A stretch of 64,000 bases of DNA from Bradyrhizobium quebecense. Lineage in GTDB: Bacteria > Pseudomonadota > Alphaproteobacteria > Rhizobiales > Xanthobacteraceae. Under the pieces are notes generated by a model. The model worked only from the letters and a program-made list of their open reading frames with translations. It was not told the DNA's origin and made no database searches. Shown here in pieces: positions 34,633 through 43,822 of this stretch (positions are counted from its first letter, which is position 1; every line of letters begins with the position of its first letter). The position numbers and the translations under genes are program-made. The stretch covers positions 1,612,001 to 1,676,000 of the forward strand of contig NZ_CP088022.1 of assembly GCF_013373795.3 (NCBI RefSeq), given 5' to 3'.

Positions 34633-35957
34633 GGTGTTCCATGCGTGACATGCTCCATTGCCGTCGAGGTTCGGCCGCGTTTGCAACCGTTCTCGCGTTG
34701 ATCCCGTTGATCGGAATGATGGCACTCGGCGGCGAGGCCGGGTCGTGGTACGCCATCCAGCAGCGCGCCCAGGGCGCGGCTGATGCGGCGGCCTATTCGG
34801 GGGCCCTGCGGATGGTCTGCGACATCGCGCAGCAACCTGGCGTCACCTGCAACAATTCACAAACATACGATTACCGCGGCAAGCAGGCCGCAGCTCAGAA
34901 TACGTTCTGCAATTCCGGCGACACCAGCTATCCCGGCTCCAAATGCGTGCCGGTAAGCGGTATCACGCAGAGCGTCCAGATCGCTTCCCTGACGTCGTGG
35001 AACGGGACCGCTGGAACTTACGTTCAGGCCACTGTCAGCCAGCAGCAGCCGGCACGTTTGGCTCAGCTGCTCGGCATGTCGACGGTCAATATCGCTGCGA
35101 TGGCGGTCGCCAAACTTGATAGTTTGTCGAAGCCCCCATGCGTTCTGGCAATCACGAGCACTGTCACCTTCCAGGGTGCCGCTACCGTCAACTCGCCGAC
35201 CTGCGGTATTTCGTCGAACAGCCCTGCGTCAAACGCGATCGGATTCATTGGCAATGCAGGCCTCTCGGTGAATGCACCGAGCTACACGGTCGGCGGCTGC
35301 TCCCAGACCGGTGGAAGCCAATGCACGGGCGTGCAAACCTATCAGCAGCCGATCCCCGATCCACTCAGCGCGGTAGCGACGGCGATTGGAGCGTTGAAGC
35401 TGTCGGCTTTTTCGAAAGGGGCGTGCAGCTCGACACCCACATCGTATGAGACGGGCTCCTGTTACAATGCGGGCAACAGCGTGAGTTTATCCGGCACGTT
35501 GAGTGGCACGTACTATTTTACGGGGAACGTCAAGATCAACGGCAGTCCAACCATAACAGGGACGGCCACGCTGATTTTTTTCGGAGGAGGATCGCTCACC
35601 ATCACCGGCAACCCGACGATCAAATTGACGGCGATGGCGTCCCCCGCGGGGCCGTTGTCGGCAACGGTGCTGGCTCTGATGAGGAAACTTCTTATCTATG
35701 ATGACGAGGCCTATTCGAACAAAGGCGTCAACATCAGCGGCACCTCCGCCAGCTATTTCGATGGCACGGTTTATATCCCAAATGCTCCCGTCACGTATGG
35801 CGGCAACAGCTCTGGTGCGCCCAGTTCCGGCTGCTACCAGGTCATAGCCTACGCGGTGTCGTTTACCGGCAGTACGACGCTGGACAACTCCGGATGCGTT
35901 GGCGGGACCGGATCGGCAGCAGAACCCAACGTTCAAACCGTGCGTTTGGTGCAGTGA
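34629..35957 (+). CDS. tadG: TadG-like pilus-associated protein
   Basis: A 442-residue protein with the TadE/G-like N-terminal helix (FATVLALIPLIGMMALGGEA) followed by AIQQRAQGAADAAAYSGAL, typical of the Tad/TadG N-terminal domain. The long extracytoplasmic part is rich in Gly, Ser and Thr with paired Cys and beta-like repeats (GTLSGTYYFTGNVKINGS, TATLIFFGGGSLTITG). No obvious von Willebrand A motif (DxSxS) is visible. The start is the ATG at 34629 overlapping the tadE stop; an ATG at 34641 is possible. The end overlaps the next gene by one base. Confidence 0.82.
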   Translation: MRCSMRDMLHCRRGSAAFATVLALIPLIGMMALGGEAGSWYAIQQRAQGAADAAAYSGALRMVCDIAQQPGVTCNNSQTYDYRGKQAAAQNTFCNSGDTSYPGSKCVPVSGITQSVQIASLTSWNGTAGTYVQATVSQQQPARLAQLLGMSTVNIAAMAVAKLDSLSKPPCVLAITSTVTFQGAATVNSPTCGISSNSPASNAIGFIGNAGLSVNAPSYTVGGCSQTGGSQCTGVQTYQQPIPDPLSAVATAIGALKLSAFSKGACSSTPTSYETGSCYNAGNSVSLSGTLSGTYYFTGNVKINGSPTITGTATLIFFGGGSLTITGNPTIKLTAMASPAGPLSATVLALMRKLLIYDDEAYSNKGVNISGTSASYFDGTVYIPNAPVTYGGNSSGAPSSGCYQVIAYAVSFTGSTTLDNSGCVGGTGSAAEPNVQTVRLVQ

Positions 35958-36367
35958 TGAGAAAGCTCGACCAGCGCGGGGCGGCGGCTTTCGAGTTTTG
36001 TCTCGTTGCCTTGCCCTTGTTCACCCTGATCTTCGCCATCTTTGATTTCGGGCGCTACACGATCACGATGCAGTCGTTGCGCATCCTCGCCGATGCTGCC
36101 GCTCGAGCGAACATGATCACCTGCTATTCGCCCGCTGTGCTGGCGTCCAATTCACCGTCCACCTGTACCGGAGACTATTTGACGACCGCACAGAAGCAGA
36201 CGACTGCGCCCTTCCTGTATGGCGCCGGTCTCACGCCGACGGTGACCACGACTGCGGGGACCTCTGCGCTGACGGTGACCGTGTCCCTGACAGGCTTCGC
36301 CCCGCTGATGCCGATATGGGGCACGTCCCTAAACTCGCCGAGCGCATCGACCCAGATTCCCTTCTGA
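35957..36367 (+). CDS. TadE-like pseudopilin 2
   Basis: A 136-residue TadE-family protein. A short basic leader (MRKLDQRG) precedes AAAFEFCLVALPLFTLIFAI, with Glu in the pseudopilin +5 position, then FDFGRYTITMQSLRILADAA, a conserved TadE stretch. The extracytoplasmic tail has two Cys and is Thr-rich. The ATG overlaps the tadG stop as TGATG. It is the last gene of the coupled flp-tad unit. Confidence 0.88.
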   Translation: MRKLDQRGAAAFEFCLVALPLFTLIFAIFDFGRYTITMQSLRILADAAARANMITCYSPAVLASNSPSTCTGDYLTTAQKQTTAPFLYGAGLTPTVTTTAGTSALTVTVSLTGFAPLMPIWGTSLNSPSASTQIPF

Positions 36368-36780
36368 GCAGACCCGAATCGTTTGCGGGCTGATTGGGCC
36401 TGTCCGGAGCCCGGCGGCCGGCGGGGCTGCGCCGGCAGGTCGGACATACCCCAACCGGGCTATGGAAGTGGTGCGCGCTGGCAACATCGGGGAGTTTTCT
36501 CAGGCATCGGCGCAGCCCGGCGGGGCTCTTTCCTTGCAATCAAGGCGCGCGGCGGGGGATGATCGGAAGCCGCCATTTGCGGCCCGGCGGGTGGGGATGA
36601 GCTCGGACTGAGCTGCGTTTTTGGTTCGGTTCGGCACGCCGGGGAATAAGAATTCGCAAGTAACTATTTGTAGTCGGACAGACTGTAAGCTCTACGGCGT
36701 GATGGACGAACTGGAGTGATCGGGACGCCGAGGCCGTAGGTTTACGGGAATCGCTGCGGAAATGCGGCGAAGGGGATGGC
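36368..36780. other. Intergenic region between the tad unit and the cpaC unit
   Basis: 413 bases without a gene. The first part is extremely GC-rich with several overlapping inverted repeats (CCGGCGGCCGGCGG region). A small hairpin with a pyrimidine tail at 36514-36534 may end the tad transcript. The AT-rich stretch 36640-36700 (GGAATAAGAATTCGCAAG, AACTATTTGTAG) is the likely promoter of cpaC. No further motif was recognised. Confidence 0.4.
36514..36534 (+). terminator. Possible terminator of the tad operon
   Basis: AGCCC, a four-base spacer (GGCG), then GGGCT, followed by CTTTCCTT. The stem is only five pairs, so this is a weak call; its position fits the end of the flp-tad transcript. Confidence 0.35.
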
Positions 36781-38439
36781 ATGATGGGAAGTCGCGTTTC
36801 GGATGGTGCGGGACGTAGGCTGGTCGCCTTCAGCGCGATGGCGCTTGGCGTTGCGGTCACCCTGTTTCATTCCACCGATCCTGCAGCCGCCGCGGAGCGG
36901 CGGGCTCCGTCTTCCAGCGGCGTCTTCGTCAGCGAGATGAGCGACGTCCAGCGCGTCAGGGTGACCATCAACAAGTCGCGGACCTTCAGGGTCGACACTG
37001 CGTTTTCCTCGATCGTCGCGGGTTCGCCCGATATCGCCGACGTGAAGTCGCTGAGCGACCACCTGATCTACGTCCAGGGCAAGAAGACCGGCACCACCAA
37101 CGTCATCCTGTTCGACAGCTCGATGAAGCAGATCGGCATCCTCGATGTCGAGGTGAGCCTCGATATCGGCAATCTGCAGCAGAACATCCAGGAGGGCACC
37201 GGTACCCGAGGCATTCGGGTGTCGGCATCCCAAGGCCAGGTGGTGCTGAGCGGCTTGGCTGCCGATGCGGTCGTCGCGGAGCGCGCGATGACGATTGCCA
37301 AGGGCAGCGTTCCCGAGGGCGGTATCGTGGTCAATGCGATGAGCGTTGCGGCACCGCAGCAGGTGATGCTCGAGGTGCGCTTCCTCGAGGTCAACCGGCA
37401 GGCGGGGCGTGACCTCGGCGTGAACCTTATGGCGGCCAACGCCAATGGAACCAATATCGGCCTTTCGGGGGCGGGCGGCGTCGTAGCCGCTGGCCGAAAT
37501 CCCATTGGCGGTATCAATAACAACAATGGCGCCTTTGGTGCCGGGGGCGGTCCAGTCGGTGCCGCTCCCACAGGCAGTCTTCCTGTACTCGGAACGATAG
37601 GAACGCTTGTCGGTGCTGCCGGCGGCGTATCTCCGGCTCCGTTCGGAAGCCTGTTGACCAGCATCTTGAGGACCAGCAACGGCAGTTCGGTGGACCTCCT
37701 GATTACTGCCCTGGAAACAAAAGGGCTGGCGCGTCGGCTCGCGGAGCCGAATCTGACCACGCTCTCCGGTGATGCCGCGCGCTTCCTGGCCGGCGGCGAA
37801 TTTCCGGTGCCGGTCCCGACCCAATCGACGAATGGCTTTCCGACCGTGTCGATCGAGTACAAGAAGTTCGGCGTCGAGCTGGCCTTCGTGCCGACCGTGC
37901 TCTCGCGCGGCTTGATCAATCTCCGCGTCGAGCCCTCGGTCAGCGAACTCGACTTCACCAATACGGTCACGATTCAGGGCACCAGCGTTCCGTCGCTGAC
38001 CCGCCGCGACGCGCGCACCACGGTCGAGTTGCGCGACGGCCAGAGCTTTGCCATCGCCGGCCTGTTGCAGACAAAAAACCAGCAGGACATTTCGCAACTG
38101 CCCTGGATCGGCTCGGTGCCGGTGCTTGGAGCCTTGTTCAGCAGCAAGTCCTACCAGCAGCAGGAAACCGACCTGGTCATCATCGTGACGCCGCGCCTCG
38201 TCGCGCCGGCGGCGCCCGGCCAGCAACTGGCATCGCCACTCGATTCACGCCTGCCGGCTAACGATGTCGATTTCTTCCTCAACGGCCAAATGGAAGTTCG
38301 CAAGCGTTACAACGACTACGTCAATTCCGGCGGCGACGTGAAGGGGCCCTATGGCCACATCATCGCGCCCGATGCGGTCGTGCGCGCTCCACCACCGGCG
38401 GTCGTTGTCGACCAGCCGGTCGTGAAAACCCTGAACTAG
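36781..38439 (+). CDS. cpaC: Tad outer-membrane secretin CpaC/RcpA
   Basis: A 552-residue secretin that forms the outer-membrane pore for Flp pili. Signal peptide (AFSAMALGVAVTLFHS, ending near AAAAE), an N-terminal domain (INKSRTFRVDTAFSSIVAG, KKTGTTNVILFD), a BON-like segment (GIRVSASQGQVVLSG) and the secretin domain: VMLEVRFLEVNRQAGRDLGV, a Gly/Asn-rich loop, then FLAGGEFPVPVP and LPWIGSVPVLGALFSSKSY. GAAGGGG precedes the ATG. It starts a separate transcription unit from the flp-tad genes and leads two lipoprotein genes. Confidence 0.94.
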   Translation: MMGSRVSDGAGRRLVAFSAMALGVAVTLFHSTDPAAAAERRAPSSSGVFVSEMSDVQRVRVTINKSRTFRVDTAFSSIVAGSPDIADVKSLSDHLIYVQGKKTGTTNVILFDSSMKQIGILDVEVSLDIGNLQQNIQEGTGTRGIRVSASQGQVVLSGLAADAVVAERAMTIAKGSVPEGGIVVNAMSVAAPQQVMLEVRFLEVNRQAGRDLGVNLMAANANGTNIGLSGAGGVVAAGRNPIGGINNNNGAFGAGGGPVGAAPTGSLPVLGTIGTLVGAAGGVSPAPFGSLLTSILRTSNGSSVDLLITALETKGLARRLAEPNLTTLSGDAARFLAGGEFPVPVPTQSTNGFPTVSIEYKKFGVELAFVPTVLSRGLINLRVEPSVSELDFTNTVTIQGTSVPSLTRRDARTTVELRDGQSFAIAGLLQTKNQQDISQLPWIGSVPVLGALFSSKSYQQQETDLVIIVTPRLVAPAAPGQQLASPLDSRLPANDVDFFLNGQMEVRKRYNDYVNSGGDVKGPYGHIIAPDAVVRAPPPAVVVDQPVVKTLN

Positions 38440-38451
38440 AGGAGGCGAGAG

Positions 38452-38856
38452 ATGACTGTCCGATATCTGGCTCTGCTCGCCCCCGTGCTGCTCGGCGGCT
38501 GCTACGGCGTCTACGGGCATGACGAGATGGACCGCTACGTCCAGCGTTCCGACACCATCACGATGAGCGCCGGCAATGCCAAAGAGGTCAACGCCGTCAC
38601 CCACACGATCCACCCATGGCCGGCCTATGTCGGCGATCGCCGGATCGCGTATGACGCGCGGCGGACGGGCGAAGCCGTGAGGCGCTACGGCACTACGTCG
38701 CGGCCGGTCGACCAGCTTCCCGACATAAGCGCTCCGACTACGGCGATGGGCCAGGCCCCGCCTGTCACGACAATTCAGAATGTCAACACGACCGGATTGG
38801 GAGCAGGGACCGGAGGATCGGTGGCCGTCGGGGTAGGAGGAGGAGGGGGCAGATAA
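38452..38856 (+). CDS. Small lipoprotein in the cpaC unit
   Basis: A 134-residue lipoprotein: the signal peptide ends with the lipobox LLGGC (Cys at about 17). The mature part has a conserved-looking stretch (DTITMSAGNAKEVNAV, HTIHPWPAYVGDRRI) and a Gly-rich tail (GVGGGGGR). It follows cpaC by 12 bases with AGGAGG upstream. Its position matches that of CpaD/RcpB, which helps the secretin, but it is shorter and I cannot confirm homology. Confidence 0.75.
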   Translation: MTVRYLALLAPVLLGGCYGVYGHDEMDRYVQRSDTITMSAGNAKEVNAVTHTIHPWPAYVGDRRIAYDARRTGEAVRRYGTTSRPVDQLPDISAPTTAMGQAPPVTTIQNVNTTGLGAGTGGSVAVGVGGGGGR

Positions 38857-38970
38857 CGAGCTGAAGACTGGGTTCTGGCGCTGACAGTGTCGGATCGCGC
38901 CGTCTGTTTTTTGTTAGGTAGTTTTACGATGGGTTTTCGAATGACGCAGGGAAGTCGCTGGAGCTGGAAC

Positions 38971-39519
38971 ATGGGACGAGGATTACGGCGTCTCATTCCG
39001 GCGCTCGCCTGCTGCTGGCTGGCCGCGGGCCTCGCGGCCTGTGACTACACGACGCGCGAGGCCGCGATCGTCGCACCGGTGGATCCGCCGGGCGGCGATC
39101 CCGTGCAGGAGCCGACCGACGTCAAATACTATCCCTCCGACGAGCCGGTGCGGATGGGGCTCGAGCAGTACAACCGCGGCAACTACGGAATCTCCCAGCG
39201 CTATTTCAAGGATGCGGTCGAGAAGGCGCCCAAGGACGTCACGGCCTGGGTCGGGCTTGCGGCGAGCTATGACAAGTTGCGCCGGTTCGATCTTGCCGAT
39301 CAGGCCTACGCGCAGGCGATCCGGATTGGCGGCGAGACCGTCCAGATCCTGAACGACCAGGGCTATTCCCTCATGCTGCGCGGCAATCTGAACGGCGCGC
39401 GGCGCAAATTCGAGAAGGCGTATTCGCTCGATCCGGGCAACCCCGTCATCGCCAACAATCTCGAGCTTCTCAACGGCAGCCGGAAGTTCATCGAAAGGCC
39501 GCCGAACAATCAGCCGTAG
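38971..39519 (+). CDS. tadD: TadD-like TPR lipoprotein
   Basis: A 182-residue lipoprotein (lipobox LAAC after ALACCWLAAGL) carrying about three tetratricopeptide repeats: GLEQYNRGNYGISQRYFKDA, AWVGLAASYDKLRRFDLADQ and LNDQGYSLMLRGNLNGARRK. TadD proteins of this kind are pilotins or assembly chaperones for the secretin. The start at 38971 is chosen for GGAG seven bases upstream and the signal peptide; in-frame starts at 38887, 38929 and 38941 would add a non-signal extension. It closes the cpaC unit. Confidence 0.85.
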   Translation: MGRGLRRLIPALACCWLAAGLAACDYTTREAAIVAPVDPPGGDPVQEPTDVKYYPSDEPVRMGLEQYNRGNYGISQRYFKDAVEKAPKDVTAWVGLAASYDKLRRFDLADQAYAQAIRIGGETVQILNDQGYSLMLRGNLNGARRKFEKAYSLDPGNPVIANNLELLNGSRKFIERPPNNQP

Positions 39520-39590
39520 GCCGCCCTCTCGACCAAGCTCATTGAATCAACGGGATGCCGCAGGAACCGTCCTCAAAGTCTGCAGGGCTC

Positions 39591-39606
39591 TCCGTTAACT
39601 AACGGA
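39591..39606. repeat. Short inverted repeat
   Basis: TCCGTTA, AC, TAACGGA: seven-base perfect arms, 72 bases after tadD and 32 bases before the next gene. It could be an operator or part of a weak terminator; no further support. Confidence 0.35.
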
Positions 39607-39637
39607 CCCCCAATCCGTTGCCGCGCCAGAAAGCGCA

Positions 39638-40873
39638 ATGGTAGATTGCGCTTTTGACGAGATCGCGCGATTTTTCATGACCTGGGTTATTTCGCACGAG
39701 GACGGCGAGGATCGAGGGCAGGCGATTGCCTGTCTCATCCTGCTCAGCATGACGATACTGGCTTTGGCCCTGATGTTTATCAGTGGAGCCGGTCATCCAG
39801 GCATCGACTTCTCATGTTTTTGGGCCGCCGGCTCCATGGCTCTAAAGGGCCATGCTGCGACCGCCTATGATTGGGGCCAACTGCGTCAGATGCTCGTTCA
39901 GATGCAGCCGGCGGATCATGCGCCGTATTCCTACGATCAAATGCCGGTTCCGTTCTTCTATCCTCCGGTGTTTTTTCTGGTTCTGGCGCCCTTGGCGCTG
40001 TTGCCCTTTACAGCTGCCTTCTGGATCTGGAGCGCGGCAAAGCTGTTTTGCTGGCTGTTGGTGGTCTACTCCATTCGGCCGCGTTCAGGCGCACTGCTGC
40101 TGGCATTGGCGGCACCGCCCGTCGTCTACGATTTTCTTTCCGGCCAAAGCTCGCTGCTTGCGGCAGCGCTGCTGGGTGGCGCCCTGCTGCTATTGGACAG
40201 GCGCCCGATCATCAGTGGTTTCTTGATCGCGCTTCTCATCTTCAAGCCTCAATATGGCATTCTTCTCCCCTTCGTACTGATCGCCACTGGACGTTGGAGC
40301 GTTGTCATAACGGCCTCCCTGATGGCGTCCGCTCTGCTGCTGCTGTCCGGGACCATCTTCGGCTGGGATACGTTCACGGGATTTCGTGAAGCAGCGACCT
40401 TCGCGACGACGCAGTTCCATCTCACCGGCGCGCTGCCGTGGTACAAGTTGCAGAGCATCTATGGCCTGTTTCGCCTTGCCGGCTTTGGCTACGGGGTGGC
40501 CATGTCACTGCAGATCCTTGTCGCGTCGGCCAGCGCGGCCTGGGTGCTGATCACGTGGCGGCGCGATGTAAGCTTCGCCGTCAAGGCCGCCTGCCTGCTT
40601 GCGGCAACGCCTCTGATTTCTCCTTACTTCGCCATCTACGATATGCAGATCCTGCTGATCGCGTTGGTGTTCCTCATGAGCGATGACCGGATCGCTCCGC
40701 CATCAAGGCGATCCTTCCGATTCGGCGTCGGTATTATATTTGCGCTGGGATATGCCTTCCCTGTCGCGCTTGTGCCGGTAGGTCCATTCATGTGCGCCAC
40801 ACTGATCGCGGTCATCTGGATGAGATTGCGGCAGCTCGACGCTAGCGGGACAATTCCGGTTCGTGTCTCCTGA
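39638..40873 (+). CDS. GT87-family (DUF2029) membrane glycosyltransferase-like protein
   Basis: A 411-residue protein with about ten hydrophobic membrane segments, resembling GT87/DUF2029 polyprenol-phosphate-mannose-dependent mannosyltransferases. Family-like features are DFSCFWAAGSMALKG with an acidic residue after the first membrane segment, PFFYPPVFFLVLAPLALLP, and ISGFLIALLIFKPQYGILLP. These enzymes transfer sugars on the periplasmic side of the membrane. The start is uncertain: neither 39638 nor 39677 has a clear ribosome binding site. It is on the tad strand but separated by 118 bases; a role in pilus glycosylation is only a possibility. Confidence 0.75.
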   Translation: MVDCAFDEIARFFMTWVISHEDGEDRGQAIACLILLSMTILALALMFISGAGHPGIDFSCFWAAGSMALKGHAATAYDWGQLRQMLVQMQPADHAPYSYDQMPVPFFYPPVFFLVLAPLALLPFTAAFWIWSAAKLFCWLLVVYSIRPRSGALLLALAAPPVVYDFLSGQSSLLAAALLGGALLLLDRRPIISGFLIALLIFKPQYGILLPFVLIATGRWSVVITASLMASALLLLSGTIFGWDTFTGFREAATFATTQFHLTGALPWYKLQSIYGLFRLAGFGYGVAMSLQILVASASAAWVLITWRRDVSFAVKAACLLAATPLISPYFAIYDMQILLIALVFLMSDDRIAPPSRRSFRFGVGIIFALGYAFPVALVPVGPFMCATLIAVIWMRLRQLDASGTIPVRVS

Positions 40874-41199
40874 TCCGGATCGGGTCGTCAACGGCCATTC
40901 AGCCGCGCTCGCCCCGTCTCCGCAACCCTGACCGGCTCCGACGGCACGAGCGCTACCGTCATGTCGTTGGCGAGTCCAAAAGGGAGGCTTGACAACAAGC
41001 CGCAATTGAAGGGCCGAATGACACCCACCAGAGCCGGCAGGGAGGTCCGCGTCCTTCGTCAAGCCGCCGTCATTGGCCGGGATCAAGCCGCGTTCCACCG
41101 CGCGCACCTAACCCGAAAGAGGTAGGCGAGGGGGCCCCTTGCGAGGGAATGGCATTCGAGCTCGCGTGCGCTATCGTGCCCCATCAGAGGAGGCCAAGG
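40874..41199. other. Intergenic stretch
   Basis: 326 bases between two plus-strand genes. GC-rich throughout, with no clear promoter or terminator. The last 14 bases carry AGAGGAGG, the strong ribosome binding site of the coiled-coil gene. An ATG at 41149 would extend that gene into this region by 17 codons. Confidence 0.35.
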
Positions 41200-43758
41200 A
41201 TGGGCCAAATCACCATGCGGCGGGTGATTGTGGACGGGTCGGAGAATCCAACAACCGTCATCCTCCTCGATGAAGTGCACGCTGGTGGCATCGCCGGCGG
41301 CTCGAACAATGGGCAGTTTGTTTGTCCGCCGCCGCACTCATCCGGATGGCAGCGAGCCGCGCCCGTGTGCGTCATCGCGACTCTGCTCGCGTCGGCATGG
41401 TTATCACAAGCATCGGGCGAAACCCTCCAGGTGCAGATGCGCCCAGGCAGCGACAGATCGGTACGACTGGCGCAAGCAACGAGCAGCGAGCCAAACGGAT
41501 CGCTGTCGGCCGTCGAACAGGAGCACCAGAGGGCGGAGATGCTGACGCGCGAACTCGCCGTCGCCAGGCGCGATCTTGAGGCTTTGCAGGTGCGGCTGAA
41601 GGAGGCGGCCCAAGAGTCGGCTCGAGCCAGACAGGCAGCCGACAGCGAGATCGCAGAATTGCGCAAATCGCTGCAACGGGAGGGTGAGAGCGCCGACCGA
41701 TCGGTGGCGGAGCGCCGCGCTGCCGAGTTGCGCAAATCGATGATGCGCGAACAATCCGAACGGATGGAGCGGGACGTTGCGAGAATGCGCGGCGATGCCG
41801 ATCCGCGGGCTTCGGCGGCGGCTACGGCAAAAGATGGCGCAAGGCCGGCGACCGACAATGGCGTGGAGCTAGAAAGATCGCTTCGTCGGGAACGCGAGCG
41901 GGCCGGTCAGCTCGAGCAGGACCTTGCGGCGGCGCGGCGTGAGGTCGGGACGCAGACCGCACTGGCGGCGAGGGCCCGCACCGAAGCGACTGAAGCAAGG
42001 CAGGCGGGAGAACGCGGCACGGCGGAGCTGCAGAAACTCCTGCAAGAGGAGCGCGCGCGGCTGGAGCGGGATCTGGCGGCGGCGCGGCGCGAGGCCGAAA
42101 CGCAGGCCGCACTGGTAGCGACGGCGCGCACCGAGGCAGCCGAAGCAAAGCAGAAAGAGGGCGGCACGGCGGACCTGCAGAAGTCCGTGCAAGAGGAACG
42201 CGAGCGAGCTGCCCGACTGGAGCAGGATCTTGCGGCAGCGCGGCGCGAGGTTGAGACGAAGTCCGCGTTGGCGGCGAAGGCGTACGCTCAAGCCACCGCA
42301 GTAAGGCAGGAAGGAGAGAGGGGCACGGCGGATCTGCAAAAATCGGTACAAGAGGAGAGCGCGAGAGCTGCGCGACTGGAACAGGATCTTGCGGTGGCGC
42401 GGCGGGAGGCCGAGACGCAGGCCGCACTGGTGACGACGGCGCGCGCGGAGGCAACCGAGGCCAGGCAGAAAGAGCGCGGCACGGCCGAACTGCAAAAGGC
42501 CGTGCAAGAGGAGCGGGAGCGAGCCGCGCGACTGGAACAGGATCTTGCGGCGGCGCGGCGCGAGGTCGAGACGAAGTCCGCGTTGACGGCGAAGGTGGAC
42601 GCTCAAGCCACCGTAGTAAAGCAGGAAGGAGAGAGCGGCACGGCGAATCTGCAAAAATTGGTGCAGGAAGAGCGCGCGAAGGTCGGCCGGCTGGAGCAGG
42701 ACCTGGCGGCGACGCAGCGCGAGGTCGAGACGCAGACCGCGCTGGTCGTGAAGGTGCGCTCCGAAGCGGCCGAACTGAAGGAGGCTGGAGAGAAGGGCAC
42801 GGCGAAGCTACAAAAGAGCGTGCAAGAAGAGAGCGAAAGGGCGGCGCGGCTGGAGCAGGATCTCGCGGCAGCGCGGCGCGAGATCGAGACGCAGGCCGCG
42901 CTGGTCGTGAAGGTGCGCTCCGAAGCAGCCGAACTGAAGCAGGCGGGGGAGAACGGCACGGCGGAGCTGCAAAAATCCGTGCAAGAGGAGCGCGCGAGGG
43001 CGGCGCGGCTCGAACAGGATCTTGCGGCGGCACGGCGGGAAGTCGAGACGAAGGCCGCGTTGGCGGCGAAGGCGTACGCCCAAGTCACCGCAGTCAAGCA
43101 AGAACGAGAGAACGACGCGGCGGAACTGCAAAACTCGGTGCAAGAGGAGCGCGGAAAGGCCGGCCGACTGGAGCAGGACCTGGCGGCGACGCGGCGCGAG
43201 GTCGAGACGCAGACCGCGCTTGTAGCGAAGGTGCGGGCCGAAGCGGCCGAACTGAAGCAGGCGGGAGAGCGCGAAACGGCGCAACTGCAAAAATCCCTGC
43301 AGAAAGCGAGCGAGAGGACCGCGTGGCTGGAGCAGGAACTCGCCCTCGCGCGGAGCACGAAGGACATGCCTGTCGCCGGTCAGATTGCACAGGCCAAACA
43401 GGTCGAGGCGGATGCGGCAAAGCCGGTCGCGGCGGAAACGGTGACAGTCGCCAACGGGCGGGGAGAATCTCCGGCGAATCCAGATGCCCAGGACTTGGCA
43501 AGATTGGTGGCTCGCGCGAGCGTGTTGCTTGGGCAGGGTGATATCGGCTCGGCGCGGATCGTGCTCGAGCGCGCCGCTGAGACTGGCAATGCACAGGCGA
43601 GCTTCATGCTCGCGGAAACCTACGACCCACTGATCCTGCCCCAATGGGGAACTTATGGGACGCGCGGCGACGTAACGAAGGCGCGCGCTCTCTACGCAAA
43701 GGCTGAGGCCGGCGGAGTCAAGGAAGCGAAACAGCGGGTCGATGCGCTGCGCCAATAG
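41200..43758 (+). CDS. Long coiled-coil repeat protein with Sel1-like C-terminus
   Basis: An 852-residue protein. A short N-terminal part precedes a hydrophobic segment (VCVIATLLASAWLSQASG, about 57-74) that may be a signal or anchor. Almost all of 95-720 is coiled coil, of which nine tandem 53-residue units (RAARLEQDLAAARREVETK type) form the core. The last ~90 residues (LLGQGDIGSARIVLERA, QASFMLAETYDPLI, YGTRGDVTKARALYAKA) are Sel1/TPR-like and nearly the same as the C-terminus of the protein at 24446. The start at 41200 has AGAGGAGG six bases upstream; 41149 is possible. Probably an envelope-spanning or scaffold protein; function unknown. Confidence 0.75.
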   Translation: MGQITMRRVIVDGSENPTTVILLDEVHAGGIAGGSNNGQFVCPPPHSSGWQRAAPVCVIATLLASAWLSQASGETLQVQMRPGSDRSVRLAQATSSEPNGSLSAVEQEHQRAEMLTRELAVARRDLEALQVRLKEAAQESARARQAADSEIAELRKSLQREGESADRSVAERRAAELRKSMMREQSERMERDVARMRGDADPRASAAATAKDGARPATDNGVELERSLRRERERAGQLEQDLAAARREVGTQTALAARARTEATEARQAGERGTAELQKLLQEERARLERDLAAARREAETQAALVATARTEAAEAKQKEGGTADLQKSVQEERERAARLEQDLAAARREVETKSALAAKAYAQATAVRQEGERGTADLQKSVQEESARAARLEQDLAVARREAETQAALVTTARAEATEARQKERGTAELQKAVQEERERAARLEQDLAAARREVETKSALTAKVDAQATVVKQEGESGTANLQKLVQEERAKVGRLEQDLAATQREVETQTALVVKVRSEAAELKEAGEKGTAKLQKSVQEESERAARLEQDLAAARREIETQAALVVKVRSEAAELKQAGENGTAELQKSVQEERARAARLEQDLAAARREVETKAALAAKAYAQVTAVKQERENDAAELQNSVQEERGKAGRLEQDLAATRREVETQTALVAKVRAEAAELKQAGERETAQLQKSLQKASERTAWLEQELALARSTKDMPVAGQIAQAKQVEADAAKPVAAETVTVANGRGESPANPDAQDLARLVARASVLLGQGDIGSARIVLERAAETGNAQASFMLAETYDPLILPQWGTYGTRGDVTKARALYAKAEAGGVKEAKQRVDALRQ
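41899..43314 (+). repeat. Nine tandem ~159-bp coiled-coil repeats
   Basis: Units begin at codons for RAGQLEQDLA or RAARLEQDLA and end with LQKSVQEERE; most are 159 bp (53 residues), two are slightly shorter (those with EAKQKEGG and EARQKERG), and a partial tenth unit (RTAWLEQELALAR) follows. Units alternate between an ETKSALAAKAYAQ version and an ETQ(A/T)ALV version, suggesting duplication of two-unit blocks. Confidence 0.9.
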
Positions 43759-43822
43759 CACAGAAGGAGCTGATCGATGATCAGGTTCTGCTTAGGCGGG
43801 AGCAAACACCGGGAGGAGTCCA

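Noticed and set aside
36742..38226. 494-codon minus-strand frame opposite cpaC
   Set aside because: It mirrors cpaC throughout, which is a clear secretin; the antisense product has no recognisable motif.
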